The notes below the pieces were generated by a model. That model was given only the letters and a program-made list of their open reading frames with translations, was not told where the DNA came from and made no database searches. This document shows, piece after piece, positions 26,017 through 35,802 of a stretch of DNA of 64,000 bases. Made by a program: the position numbers and the translations under genes. Source of the DNA: Methylobacterium haplocladii (GTDB taxonomy: Bacteria; Pseudomonadota; Alphaproteobacteria; Rhizobiales; Beijerinckiaceae); the NCBI RefSeq assembly GCF_007992175.1, contig NZ_BJZT01000038.1, forward strand, positions 1 to 64,000, in the 5' to 3' direction. The stretch's first letter is position 1; each line of letters opens with the position of its first letter.

Positions 26017-27338
26017 TGGCCGACATCCAGAACCTGCGCAGCGCCGCCGAAACCCGCCTGTCGAGCCTGTTCGAGTCGGCGCGTCAGAGCTTCGCCAGCG
26101 AAGAGAAGATCTCGCGGGAGGAAGCCTTCAAATTCTTCGAGGCGACGGGCCTGCCGAGCCGCCGCGTCGAGGCCTTCAAGTACACTGACCTGCGCGCCGC
26201 CATCGAGGATGCGGCGCATCCGGCCAAGAAGCCCTCTCTCGACGTGGCGAAGGCGGCGGTGAGTGCCGCGACGGCCTTCGCCGGCATCGAGGCCGTGCGC
26301 CTGACCTTCGTCAACGGCCACCTGATCGGCGAGTTGTCCGACCTCGACCGCGTGCCGGCAGGCGTCACGGTCACGCCGCTCAACGAGGCGATGAGCCAGG
26401 GCGATCCGCTGTTGAAGCAGCTCGCGCCGGTCGCGCAGACCCGCGAAAACCCGATCTACCAGCTGAACACCGCCTTCCTGGCGGACGGCGCGCTGATCTC
26501 GGTCGACGCTGGCGCCACGGTCGAGACGCCGATCCACCTGCGCTTCGTCGGCACCGGCGAGACCGCCTTCTCGACGGCGACCCGCGTGCTGGTCACCTTG
26601 GGGGAGGGCGCCGAGTTCTCCTTCCTCGAGAGCCACGAGGGGCAGGACGGTGTCGCCTACCAGCCGAACGACGTGGTCGACACGGTGATCGCCGACCGGG
26701 CCAACCTGCATCACACCCGCCTCAACCGCGAGGGCGACAAGGCCGTCGCGCTCTCGACGATCACGGCGCGGCTCGGGGCCGGATCCAACATCGAATCCGT
26801 CAATCTCGTCTTCGGCGGCGTGCTCTCGCGCCACCAGATCTACCTGCACTTCGCCGGCGAGAACGCCACGGCGACCGTCAACGGCGCGGCGATGCTCGGC
26901 CACGGTCGGCTCGCCGACTCGACGCTGCTCGCCGACCACGCAGCGGTCGGCGGGGTCAGCCGCGAGATGTTCAAGACGGTGATCGACGGCGATTCAACCG
27001 GCGTGTTCCAGGGCAAGATCATCGTCCGCCAAGCGGCGCAGAAGACCGACGGTAAGATGAAGTCGGACTGCCTGCTCCTGACCGACGACGGCCAGATGAT
27101 GAACAAACCCGAGCTCGAAATCTTCGCCGACGACGTCGCCTGCGGCCACGGCGCGACCTGCGGCGCACCGGACGAAGACCTGCTGTTCTACCTCATGGCC
27201 CGCGGCTTGCCGAAGCCGATCGCCGAAAGCCTGCTCGTCCAGGCCTTCGTCGGCGAGGCGATCGAGTCGGTCACCCACGAAGGCGCACGGGACGCGCTGA
27301 TCGGCGAAGTCGAGGGTTGGCTGAAGACGCGGGGGTAA
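26016..27338 (+). CDS. sufD: Fe-S cluster assembly protein SufD
   Basis: A 440-residue SufB paralogue and partner. GLPSRRVEAFKYTDLRAAIE and the C-terminal beta-helix blocks (AMLGHGRLADSTLLADHAAV, VFQGKIIVRQAAQKTDGKMK, DDVACGHGATCGAPDEDLLF) are family hallmarks, including the conserved His in ACGHGATCG used for cluster formation on the SufB-SufD interface. The chosen ATG shares one base with the sufC stop; GTG one codon earlier is the alternative. A repeat-rich 217-base gap separates it from sufS. Confidence 0.96.
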   Translation: MADIQNLRSAAETRLSSLFESARQSFASEEKISREEAFKFFEATGLPSRRVEAFKYTDLRAAIEDAAHPAKKPSLDVAKAAVSAATAFAGIEAVRLTFVNGHLIGELSDLDRVPAGVTVTPLNEAMSQGDPLLKQLAPVAQTRENPIYQLNTAFLADGALISVDAGATVETPIHLRFVGTGETAFSTATRVLVTLGEGAEFSFLESHEGQDGVAYQPNDVVDTVIADRANLHHTRLNREGDKAVALSTITARLGAGSNIESVNLVFGGVLSRHQIYLHFAGENATATVNGAAMLGHGRLADSTLLADHAAVGGVSREMFKTVIDGDSTGVFQGKIIVRQAAQKTDGKMKSDCLLLTDDGQMMNKPELEIFADDVACGHGATCGAPDEDLLFYLMARGLPKPIAESLLVQAFVGEAIESVTHEGARDALIGEVEGWLKTRG

Positions 27339-27342
27339 GAAC

Positions 27343-27503
27343 TCTCCCCCCCCCTCCGCGGGGGGAGGGGAGCGTTGACCGATCCTCGTCCTCGCCCGAC
27401 GTGCCCCCAGAGCGGGCCGCGCAGGAGGGCTTCAGGGATCGCAGAGACTGCTGGAAGCCTCCTTCGAGGCCTCCGCTTCGCTTCGGCACCTCGGGACGAG
27501 GGC
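27343..27503. repeat. Repeat block inside the suf operon
   Basis: Two adjoining elements. At 27343-27372 a CTCCCC-type hairpin flanks a CCGCGG centre. At 27384-27501 a longer element begins CCTCGTCC and ends GGACGAGG; its right part (GGCCTCCGCTTCGCTTCGGC) resembles a repeat family common in Methylobacterium and Bradyrhizobium genomes, which is recollection rather than a search. It fills most of the space between sufD and sufS and would be transcribed as part of the operon mRNA. Confidence 0.7.
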
Positions 27504-27555
27504 GCGGGTTGGAGGAGCGAGGCTCGCAACTGACCGCAGGTTCGAGATCGACACC

Positions 27556-28800
27556 ATGAACGCACCGATCCGCCAGCCGAGCTACGACGTCGAGGCGATC
27601 CGGAAGGAATTCCCGATCCTGTCGAAGCAGGTCTACGGCAAACCCCTGGTCTATCTCGACAATGCCGCTTCCGCGCAGAAACCGCGCGCCGTGATCGACG
27701 CCATGGTCGGCTGCATGGAGGGCGCCTATGCCAATGTGCATCGCGGGCTGCACTACATGGCGAACGCCGCGACCGAAGGTTTCGAGGGTGCGCGCGAGAC
27801 CACGCGGCAGTTCCTGAACGCCACCTCCACCGACGAGATCGTCTTCACCCGCAACGCGACGGAGGCCTACAACCTCGTCGCCTCCTCGATGCATCGCGGC
27901 GGGCTGATCGGGGAGGGGGACGAGATCATCCTCTCGATCATGGAGCACCACTCCAACATCGTTCCCTGGCATTTTCTGCGAGAGCGCTACGGGGCCGTCA
28001 TCAAGTGGGCGCCCGTCGACGACGAGGGCAACTTCCTGCTGGACGCGTACGAGAAGCTGTTCTCGCCGCGTACGAAGATGGTCGCGATCACGCACATGTC
28101 GAACGTGCTCGGCACGGTGACGCCGGCCGAGGCGATCATCCGCATCGCCCATGGGCACGGCGTGCCGGTGCTGCTCGACGGGGCGCAGAGCGCGGTCCAC
28201 CGCACGATCGACGTGCAGGCGCTCGATTGCGACTTCTTCGTCTTCACCGGCCACAAGGTCTACGGCCCGACCGGCATCGGCGTGCTCTACGGCAAGAAGG
28301 AATGGCTCGACCGTCTCCCGCCCTACCAGGGCGGCGGCGAGATGATCCGGACCGTCTCCGAGGACACCATCACCTACAACGACCCGCCGCACCGCTTCGA
28401 GGCCGGCACGCCGGCGATCATCGAAGCGGTGGGCCTCGGTGCGGCGCTGGAATTCATGATGGGTGTCGGCCGCGAGGCGATCAGTGCGCACGAGGACGCG
28501 CTGACGGCCTACGCACAGGAGCGGCTCGGGGCGATGAACGCGATCCGCCTGATCGGAACGGCACGGGACAAGGGCGGCGTCGTCGCCTTCGAGATGAAGG
28601 GCACGCATGCCCACGACATCGCCACGGTGATCGACCGCCAGGGCATCGCCATCCGCGCCGGCACGCATTGCGCCATGCCGCTGCTCAACCGCTTCGGCGC
28701 GACCTCGACCTGCCGCGCCTCGTTCGGCCTGTATAATACGAAGGCCGAGATCGACGCGCTTGCGGAGGCGCTCGCCAAAGCCGAGATGCTGTTCGCCTGA
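27556..28800 (+). CDS. sufS: Cysteine desulfurase SufS
   Basis: A 414-residue class II desulfurase that supplies sulfur to the SufBCD scaffold. PLVYLDNAASAQKPRAVIDA, NVHRGLHYMANAATEGFEGA, FTRNATEAYNLVASS, SIMEHHSNIVPWH and the PLP Lys in FTGHKVYGPTGIGVLYGK are typical of SufS. The short catalytic loop RAGTHCAMPLLNRFG carries Cys372 (compare E. coli Cys364). A dedicated SufE is not next to it; the IscS-type enzyme at the head of the operon may offer a parallel sulfur source. Confidence 0.96.
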   Translation: MNAPIRQPSYDVEAIRKEFPILSKQVYGKPLVYLDNAASAQKPRAVIDAMVGCMEGAYANVHRGLHYMANAATEGFEGARETTRQFLNATSTDEIVFTRNATEAYNLVASSMHRGGLIGEGDEIILSIMEHHSNIVPWHFLRERYGAVIKWAPVDDEGNFLLDAYEKLFSPRTKMVAITHMSNVLGTVTPAEAIIRIAHGHGVPVLLDGAQSAVHRTIDVQALDCDFFVFTGHKVYGPTGIGVLYGKKEWLDRLPPYQGGGEMIRTVSEDTITYNDPPHRFEAGTPAIIEAVGLGAALEFMMGVGREAISAHEDALTAYAQERLGAMNAIRLIGTARDKGGVVAFEMKGTHAHDIATVIDRQGIAIRAGTHCAMPLLNRFGATSTCRASFGLYNTKAEIDALAEALAKAEMLFA

Positions 28801-28849
28801 GTTTTTTGATTGTCCGTCGCGGCCCGGGCCGCACCGGAGGAGGATCATC

Positions 28850-29233
28850 ATGAGCACCGACGCCACCATCACCGGCGGCACCAACACGCCGGCCGTCGCG
28901 GCGGCCTCCGCGATCCCGCCGGAAGAGCTCGACCGGCTGACCGACGACATCGTCGCCGCGCTCAAGTCCGTCTACGATCCCGAGATCCCGGCCGACATCT
29001 ACGAGCTCGGCCTGATCTACAAGGTCGACATCGCCGACGACCGCAAGGTCGCGATCGACATGACCCTTACCGCCCCGGGCTGTCCCGTGGCCGGCGAAAT
29101 GCCGGGCTGGGTCGAGGACGCGGTCTCGAAGGTGCCGGGCGTCCAGTCCTGCGACGTGACGATGGTGTTCGACCCGCCCTGGGACCAGAGCCGCATGTCG
29201 GACGAGGCGCGCGTGGCGCTGGACATGTGGTAG
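28850..29233 (+). CDS. sufT: SUF system protein SufT (DUF59/MIP18 family)
   Basis: A 127-residue protein. After a variable 20-residue N terminus the DUF59 core is plain: LKSVYDPEIPADIYELGLIY, MTLTAPGCPVAGEMPGWVED and VTMVFDPPWDQSRMSDEARV. The TAPGCP motif holds the conserved reactive Cys. SufT-type proteins take part in Fe-S maturation of target proteins. Start ATG 28850 with GGAGG upstream. It lies 49 bases after sufS and belongs to the same transcription unit. Confidence 0.93.
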   Translation: MSTDATITGGTNTPAVAAASAIPPEELDRLTDDIVAALKSVYDPEIPADIYELGLIYKVDIADDRKVAIDMTLTAPGCPVAGEMPGWVEDAVSKVPGVQSCDVTMVFDPPWDQSRMSDEARVALDMW

Positions 29234-29351
29234 CTGCCGGCTCCGCGCGTGGCAGCGCTGCGCTGGACCAGCAATCGGCGAATGCTTATCTTGGGCTAGA
29301 GCATAACCCCCTCACCCGCCCGGGCCTTGAACCCGGCCGCAGGAGAGAACG

Positions 29352-29735
29352 ATGTCAGGTTTCCAGGTGATCTCGCTGACCGACCGCGCCGCGGATCGGC
29401 TCAAGGCGATCATAGCCGATGCGGACAAGCCGATCGCGGGGTTGCGCGTCGGCGTGCGCAACGGTGGCTGCGCCGGCATGGCCTACACGATGGAATATGC
29501 CGAAGGCCGCAACGTCGGCGAGGACATGGTCGAGGTGAACGGCGTGACCGTGTTCATCGACCCGAAGGCGGTGCTGTTCCTCCTCGGCACCGAGATGGAC
29601 TTCAAGACCGACAAGCTGTCGTCGCAGTTCGTGTTCAACAACCCGAACCAGACCTCGGCCTGCGGCTGCGGCGAGTCCATCGCCATCACCCCGGCGACGC
29701 CGGACAGGCTCGCGGCGGCCGGCGTGCCGGCCTGA
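29352..29735 (+). CDS. sufA: A-type iron-sulfur carrier protein
   Basis: A 127-residue HesB/IscA-type protein that carries Fe-S clusters to apoproteins. The three conserved Cys are in VRNGGCAGMAYTM and SACGCGESI. ISLTDRAADRLKAIIADA opens the fold. SufA rather than IscA or ErpA is inferred from its place at the end of the suf operon. GGAG precedes the ATG. It ends 7 bases from the convergent diguanylate cyclase gene. Confidence 0.94.
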   Translation: MSGFQVISLTDRAADRLKAIIADADKPIAGLRVGVRNGGCAGMAYTMEYAEGRNVGEDMVEVNGVTVFIDPKAVLFLLGTEMDFKTDKLSSQFVFNNPNQTSACGCGESIAITPATPDRLAAAGVPA

Positions 29736-29742
29736 CGCGACC

Positions 29743-30798
29743 TCAGGCGACCTCGGAAAACTCCGAGAGCTCGCCGTCGTCGATCGTGCGGTTCCGGCCC
29801 GCGCGCTTGCCGGCATAGAGGCAGGAATCGGCCCGCTCGATGAACGACACCATGGTGTCGTCGGGGCGTCTCTGCGCGACGCCGAGCGAGATCGTGACCT
29901 TCCCGAGCGATTCGCCGGTGGCGCGCTTCACGAGATCACGGCCCATGATGCTGGTGCGGACGGCCTCGGCCACGATGCGTGCGGCATCGCGGCCGATACC
30001 GGGCAGAAGGATGCCGAACTCTTCGCCACCGAAGCGCGAGAGCGTCGCGCGCGCCGAGACGGTCTCGCGCATCACGACCGCCACGAGCCGCAGGACTTGG
30101 TCGCCGGTCAGATGGCCGAACAGGTCGTTGAAGCGCTTGAAGAAATCGATGTCGATCAGGATTAGGCTCGCCGGCTGGTGCGACTTGGCGCCCTCGTCGA
30201 TCTCCTTGCAGAGCATCTCCTCGAAATGCTTGCGGTTGGAGAGGCCGGTCAGCGGATCCGTCAGGCTCTCGAGCCGGGCCGCGGCCAGCGTCTCGCGCAA
30301 GGTTTCGATCTCGCGCCGGCTTTCACGCATATGCGCCTCCAGCGTCCGGTTGCTCGCCGCCACCTCGCAGGTGTTGACGATCAGCGTCGCGACGATGTCT
30401 TTCAGCCGGTTCGGCGTGGTGTCGGCGAGATCCTTGGAGATGGCCTGCAGCGACGCGCCGTACTGGGCCGTCGAACCGAGAGACAGGTCGATCATCTCCA
30501 TGATGCCCTGCACCTCGGTGATCAGGCCCGCATTGTGACGATCCAGCTCGCCTTCGACGTTGCGGCCGTCGATATGGGCCTCGTAGAGGTCGTCGATGTC
30601 GCCGTCGGAGAGGCTGCCGCTCTGCGTGGTCAGACGCTTGATCGCGGTGTTCATCAGGGGCTGGCGGCCCGAGACGTAATTATACCAGACCGCGTAGGCG
30701 CGGGGGCTCGCCGACGAGCCGTAGTCGCGCATCAGCTCGTTCGCGCGCTGCGCGATGACGTAGCTGCGTTCGCGATCCTCATGCCCAGCGCCGCTCAT
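29743..30798 (-). CDS. Diguanylate cyclase (GGDEF domain)
   Basis: About 351 residues. The N-terminal 170 residues are helical, with a coiled-coil-like stretch (RTLEAHMRESRREIETLRET). The C-terminal GGDEF domain starts at LTDPLTGLSNRKHFEEML and has the active motif FGGEEFGIL and SLGVAQRRPDDTMVSFIERA. The product would be cyclic di-GMP. No RxxD inhibitory site is seen five residues before GGEEF, so product inhibition is not expected. ATG 30798 has AGG 5 bases upstream; ATG 30831 is an alternative. No membrane segment. Confidence 0.9.
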   Translation of the reverse strand: MSGAGHEDRERSYVIAQRANELMRDYGSSASPRAYAVWYNYVSGRQPLMNTAIKRLTTQSGSLSDGDIDDLYEAHIDGRNVEGELDRHNAGLITEVQGIMEMIDLSLGSTAQYGASLQAISKDLADTTPNRLKDIVATLIVNTCEVAASNRTLEAHMRESRREIETLRETLAAARLESLTDPLTGLSNRKHFEEMLCKEIDEGAKSHQPASLILIDIDFFKRFNDLFGHLTGDQVLRLVAVVMRETVSARATLSRFGGEEFGILLPGIGRDAARIVAEAVRTSIMGRDLVKRATGESLGKVTISLGVAQRRPDDTMVSFIERADSCLYAGKRAGRNRTIDDGELSEFSEVA

Positions 30799-30947
30799 TC
30801 GACCTAACCCGACCCACCGTGCGGAGATCATGACCGACGGGTGGTAGCTGGCAGGTTAAAGTTCGGACGGAAACGTCGCCCTCGATCCTCGGAAATCAGT
30901 GAACCCGGTCAGAACCTTCGCTTCGGAGCGACGTCGCGGGCCGGGGC

Positions 30948-32495
<1,548 letters not shown>

Positions 32496-32600
32496 GATCG
32501 TTTGGAGACCGTCCGCGCGAGGTCTTCGGCATCATCGGCGCGACACGGCGTCGGCTCACCGTACGAACCGCGCCAAGGCGAATGATGCGAAATCAAGAGA

Positions 32601-32649
32601 CCCGAGCAAGGGATCCGCGGGGAAGGGTCCCGCGGATCCCTTGCTCGGG
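32601..32649. repeat. Perfect 21-bp inverted repeat with 7-base loop
   Basis: The arms 32601-32621 and 32629-32649 are exact reverse complements over 21 bases; the left one begins CCCGAGCAAGGGATCC and the right one ends CCTTGCTCGGG. The loop is GAAGGGT. In the transcript leading to the helicase gene (minus strand) it would form a very stable stem. It has no U-run directly after it on the plus strand and only a weak one on the minus strand, so a plain terminator is not the obvious reading. Confidence 0.9.
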
Positions 32650-32814
32650 CCGGTCGGGCTCGCGTCGCGGCGGAAGCGTCCGGTCGTGTCCCGTGGCCGT
32701 CGTTTAAGCCACGCACCATCCTCGCCCCGCCGAGGGTGCGAGCGTGCGCGACGTTTAGAGGCTTGCCGGGGCTTGTCAATCTTCGGAGGATATCCGTCCC
32801 CGGCAGGCTCGGGA

Positions 32815-33066
32815 TCAGGGTCCGCGGACGAGCAGCCGTTCCTTGCCGTTGCAGGGATCGAGGACGACGCTGCGGGCGGACGTGCCGATCGAGCCGGTCA
32901 CCTCCGGGTCGGCGATGCCCGACGGGAGCGACGCGACGCGGCTTCCGGCCCTGTCGACGGTGCGGGCGAGGTGATGGACCAGCCCGAGCGCGCCGACGCT
33001 CGCGACGAGCGCGATCAATGCCGTCGAGGCGAGGAGGCCGCGGGGACCGAAGGGATCGAAGGACAT
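32815..33066 (-). CDS. Small single-pass membrane protein, hypothetical
   Basis: An 83-residue protein. MSFDPFGPRGLLASTALIAL and VASVGALGLVHHLA form one membrane helix near the N terminus, and the remainder (RTVDRAGSRVASLPSGIADP...) would be periplasmic. ATG 33066 is chosen because an upstream in-frame ATG (33117) would add Cys-rich residues before the helix. One Cys lies near the C terminus (VVLDPCNGKERL). No family recognised. Confidence 0.55.
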   Translation of the reverse strand: MSFDPFGPRGLLASTALIALVASVGALGLVHHLARTVDRAGSRVASLPSGIADPEVTGSIGTSARSVVLDPCNGKERLLVRGP

Positions 33067-33508
33067 CGGGCAGGCACCGTCCGCGAGCGCCGGGCAGCGG
33101 CGGCACGCCCGGATCATCGGCGAACACGGTTAATGCGGCCTGACGCGAGAGCGACGAAGTCTGCCCCTTTCGGGACAGGCGATCATGAGCCTCCGGCAAT
33201 TTTCCCTCGGCAATGCGCAGTATAAATCCACTCTTCGAGCCAACCGGAAGGATCGATCCACACTCGCCCGGCCGGATCCGACGCCCATCGGCGCTATTGG
33301 GCCGATGCGGCCGGAGATGTCATCTTCGCTAGTGACGTGTGCGAAAAATCACCTCCGGCTTATCCCCTCGATCGGCCGCGGCTAACCTTTACCTTTCCTT
33401 GACGAGGTCGGGTGCATCTGAGCGGCTTGTTGCAGGAAAGCGACAGACCTTCCGACGGGACCGGAGCTAGAAGCGCGCCGGCTTTCGCCAATCAGGACCT
33501 TGCACCGC
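33067..33508. other. Intergenic regulatory region ahead of the outer membrane protein gene
   Basis: These 442 bases include an A/T-richer stretch at about 33230-33400. TTGACG at 33399 could be a -35 box for the downstream gene, but no convincing -10 follows at the right distance. A short plus-strand open frame at 33185-33385 has no ribosome-binding site or protein-like features that I can defend. Long leaders are common ahead of abundant outer membrane proteins. Confidence 0.35.
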
Positions 33509-34399
33509 ATGAAAAAACTGCTTCTCGCCTCGTCCGTCCTCGCCGGCATGACCGTCGTCGCTTCGGCCGCGGATCTGCCGCGCCGCGTCGCCGCTCCGCC
33601 GATCTTCACGCCGGTTCCGGTCTTCACCTGGACGGGCTTCTATGCCGGCTTCAACGCGGGCTACGGCTTCGGCACGCAGGACACCCAGCAGGCGACCGTG
33701 ATCGGCATCCCCGCCAACGGCCTGCTCGTGAACGCGGCCGGCGCCCCCGCCACGGGCGCCGTCGCCTTCGGCAACAGCAACCGCACCGACGGCTTCGTCG
33801 GCGGTGGCCAGATCGGCTACAATTATCAGTTCACCCCGGGATCGGGCTTCGTGATCGGCGTCGAGGCCGACGCCCAGTACGCCGATTTCGGCCGTGACCG
33901 GAACCGCGCCGCCTTCAGCACCGGCACCGCCCCCGGCGCCGGCGTGACCTTCTTCAACCCGAACGGCTTGTCGGGCCTCGACTATTTCGGCACGGTCCGC
34001 GGCCGCCTCGGCTACGCCTTCGACCGCACCCTCGTGTACGGCACCGGCGGCTTCGCCTACGGCGCCGGCGGCGGTCGTGAGTTCGGTCTGCCGGATTCCT
34101 CCACCAGCGATTTCCAGACCGGCTACGCCGTCGGCGGCGGCATCGAGTACGCGCTTCCCACCGAGTCGTTCCTGAACGTCTTCAAGTCGTCCGCCGTGAC
34201 GCTGAAGCTCGAAGGCCTCTACGTGAACCTCGATCGCGGCGGCAACCGCAACACCGGCGCCTTCGCCGTCGGTGCGAACGGCGCCGTCGCCAGCCTCGCC
34301 GGCGGCAACGGCGTCCTGCTCTCCGGCGCAGTCCGCCGCCAGGATACCGAGTTCGCCGTCGTGCGCGCCGGCATCAACTACAAGTTCGGCTCGTACTAG
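33509..34399 (+). CDS. Outer membrane beta-barrel protein (Omp25/opacity-like)
   Basis: A 296-residue protein with the signal peptide MKKLLLASSVLAGMTVVASA and a mature start ADLPRRVAAPP that is typical of rhizobial Omp25/31-like porin-family proteins. WTGFYAGFNAGYGFG is the first strand pair. Alternating aromatic strands follow, including YNYQFTPGSGFVIGVEADAQ, LDYFGTVRGRLGYAFDRTLV, and the closing strand AVVRAGINYKFGSY, which ends in Tyr rather than the more usual Phe. ATG 33509 gives the clean signal peptide; ATG 33500 is three codons upstream. A strong terminator follows. Confidence 0.92.
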   Translation: MKKLLLASSVLAGMTVVASAADLPRRVAAPPIFTPVPVFTWTGFYAGFNAGYGFGTQDTQQATVIGIPANGLLVNAAGAPATGAVAFGNSNRTDGFVGGGQIGYNYQFTPGSGFVIGVEADAQYADFGRDRNRAAFSTGTAPGAGVTFFNPNGLSGLDYFGTVRGRLGYAFDRTLVYGTGGFAYGAGGGREFGLPDSSTSDFQTGYAVGGGIEYALPTESFLNVFKSSAVTLKLEGLYVNLDRGGNRNTGAFAVGANGAVASLAGGNGVLLSGAVRRQDTEFAVVRAGINYKFGSY

Positions 34400-34458
34400 A
34401 ACCGGACGGTACCGAATTCCGGCGGTTCCCGGACGGGGCCTCTCGGACGACATCAACA

Positions 34459-34496
34459 CACCCTCGGACCGGAACCCCGGTCCGAGGGTGCTTTCG
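34459..34496 (+). terminator. Rho-independent terminator after the outer membrane protein gene
   Basis: A perfect 14-bp stem, CACCCTCGGACCGG (34459-34472) with CCGGTCCGAGGGTG (34477-34490), has a 4-base loop (AACC) and is followed by CTTTCGTT. The T-run is short and interrupted, but the stem is strong and placed 60 bases after the stop codon. Confidence 0.8.
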
Positions 34497-34787
34497 TTCG
34501 TGCCGGCGGCAGCGGGTGGCCGGATCTGCGGTCGTCGCCGGAGGCGGGCGTCGGAGCGGAGGAAACCGAAGGAATGATCCGTAAGGCCGGATCGAACGTA
34601 GCGGCGGCTCGTGGCAGGTCGTCCGACCCGCCGCCTGACCGAAGGCGGTCAGCCGTCGGGGTACGTCGAGGCAGTTGCTCGACGGCTGCCGCACACAGGC
34701 CGCGTACCCGCAAGGCGGACCGGTTCCTTGCAGGGCGATCGAGCCCCGCGGGCTAGGCCACCGCAGATCGGGGGAGAGGTGTCCTTT
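34497..34787. other. Intergenic stretch without a recognised gene
   Basis: These 291 bases lie between the terminator of the outer membrane protein gene and the stop codon of the convergent KpsM-like gene. Open frames here are Arg/Pro-rich and lack ribosome-binding sites. I see no RNA gene or insertion-sequence end. Confidence 0.4.
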
Positions 34788-35600
34788 TCAGGCACTGCCC
34801 CGGCGGCCGATCGTGCGCTCGAGGGCGAGCCCGAGCGAGAGCGAGCCGAAGATCCACAGGAACAGGTAGATGTAATCGATGGTGATCGGAAGGGTCGGAT
34901 CGTAGCCGAGCCGAACCCATTCGACGAGCTGTAGAATCGGATTCCACTTCAGGTAGTAATAAATCTGCTCCGGAAAGTCGCTGGCCAGGAACATGACGCC
35001 GCTGGCGATATAGAGCAGGATACCGATCCCGATATATCCGAGTAGCCATCCCGGGAAGACCTGGATGATCGCGACGTTTACGGTTCCGACTCCAATTCCT
35101 AGGGCGATCGCGCTCAGATATCCACAAATCGCCGTCGTTATATCCTTCGGTATCGGATTGAGGCCGAGCGCAAACAGGATCGTCAGAATCAACATCACAC
35201 CCAGGAAGCTGCTGACGATCTCGACGAGAACGCGCGAGAACATGACATCGAGCGTTCTGACCTGAGGATAATAGGTCAGCGGCTTGTTCTGCATGATGCC
35301 CTTCATGATCTCGCGGGAGATGTACTGAAAGGCGAGGGCGGGAATGGCACCGGTTGCCGCGAAGACCATCGTGCTGTCGCCGAACGGCGGCGGCACATGC
35401 CGGAAGGCCATGGCGGTGGCGATGATGAACATGTGCGCCACCGGCCAGAGCACCTGGACCAGATAGCCCCAGTAGGAGCCGGCGAAGCGGGTGCGCATGT
35501 CGCGCAGCATCAGCGCGTTGAGCACGCGCAGATACGAGTCGATCCGCTCGGCCTTCGAGAAGATGGACCGCGGCCCGAGCGAAGGGATTTCGAGTTGCAT
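34788..35600 (-). CDS. ABC-2-type polysaccharide export permease (KpsM-like)
   Basis: A 270-residue inner membrane protein with about six helices, for example FSRVLVEIVSSFLGVMLIL and GWLLGYIGIGILLYIASGVM. LNALMLRDMRTRFAGSYWGY is the amphipathic N-terminal motif of capsule/O-antigen exporters of the KpsM/RkpT/Wzm group, and the C terminus ends in ERTIGRRGSA. Such permeases need an ATPase (KpsT/Wzt) and, for capsule, KpsE/KpsD, none of which is nearby. Codon choice is visibly more A/T-rich than in its neighbours (for example ATATCC, AATTCC), suggesting acquisition by transfer. Confidence 0.85.
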   Translation of the reverse strand: MQLEIPSLGPRSIFSKAERIDSYLRVLNALMLRDMRTRFAGSYWGYLVQVLWPVAHMFIIATAMAFRHVPPPFGDSTMVFAATGAIPALAFQYISREIMKGIMQNKPLTYYPQVRTLDVMFSRVLVEIVSSFLGVMLILTILFALGLNPIPKDITTAICGYLSAIALGIGVGTVNVAIIQVFPGWLLGYIGIGILLYIASGVMFLASDFPEQIYYYLKWNPILQLVEWVRLGYDPTLPITIDYIYLFLWIFGSLSLGLALERTIGRRGSA

Positions 35601-35802
35601 GGCAGGCCGTCGAACGCTCCGTTCAGGCCTTCGCTATCGCCAGCGAACGCGACCAAATTGAGCCCGCCAGCCCAAGGCGCCATTCGTGCCGCATGACGAA
35701 ACCGTAATGCCGGCGCCACGCCCAGGTCAGGCGGCGGCCCGTATTTCTGGCGATACGCTCCGCCCTGCACGGCGACAGCACGACCGCTTTCCGGAGATCT
35801 CC

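Noticed and set aside
33185..33385. A 66-codon frame upstream of the outer membrane protein gene
   Set aside because: No ribosome-binding site, no hydrophobic pattern, and its position in a long leader makes it a weak candidate.
34374..34713. Open frames on both strands after the outer membrane protein gene
   Set aside because: They run through the terminator hairpin and have Arg/Pro-rich, non-protein-like composition.
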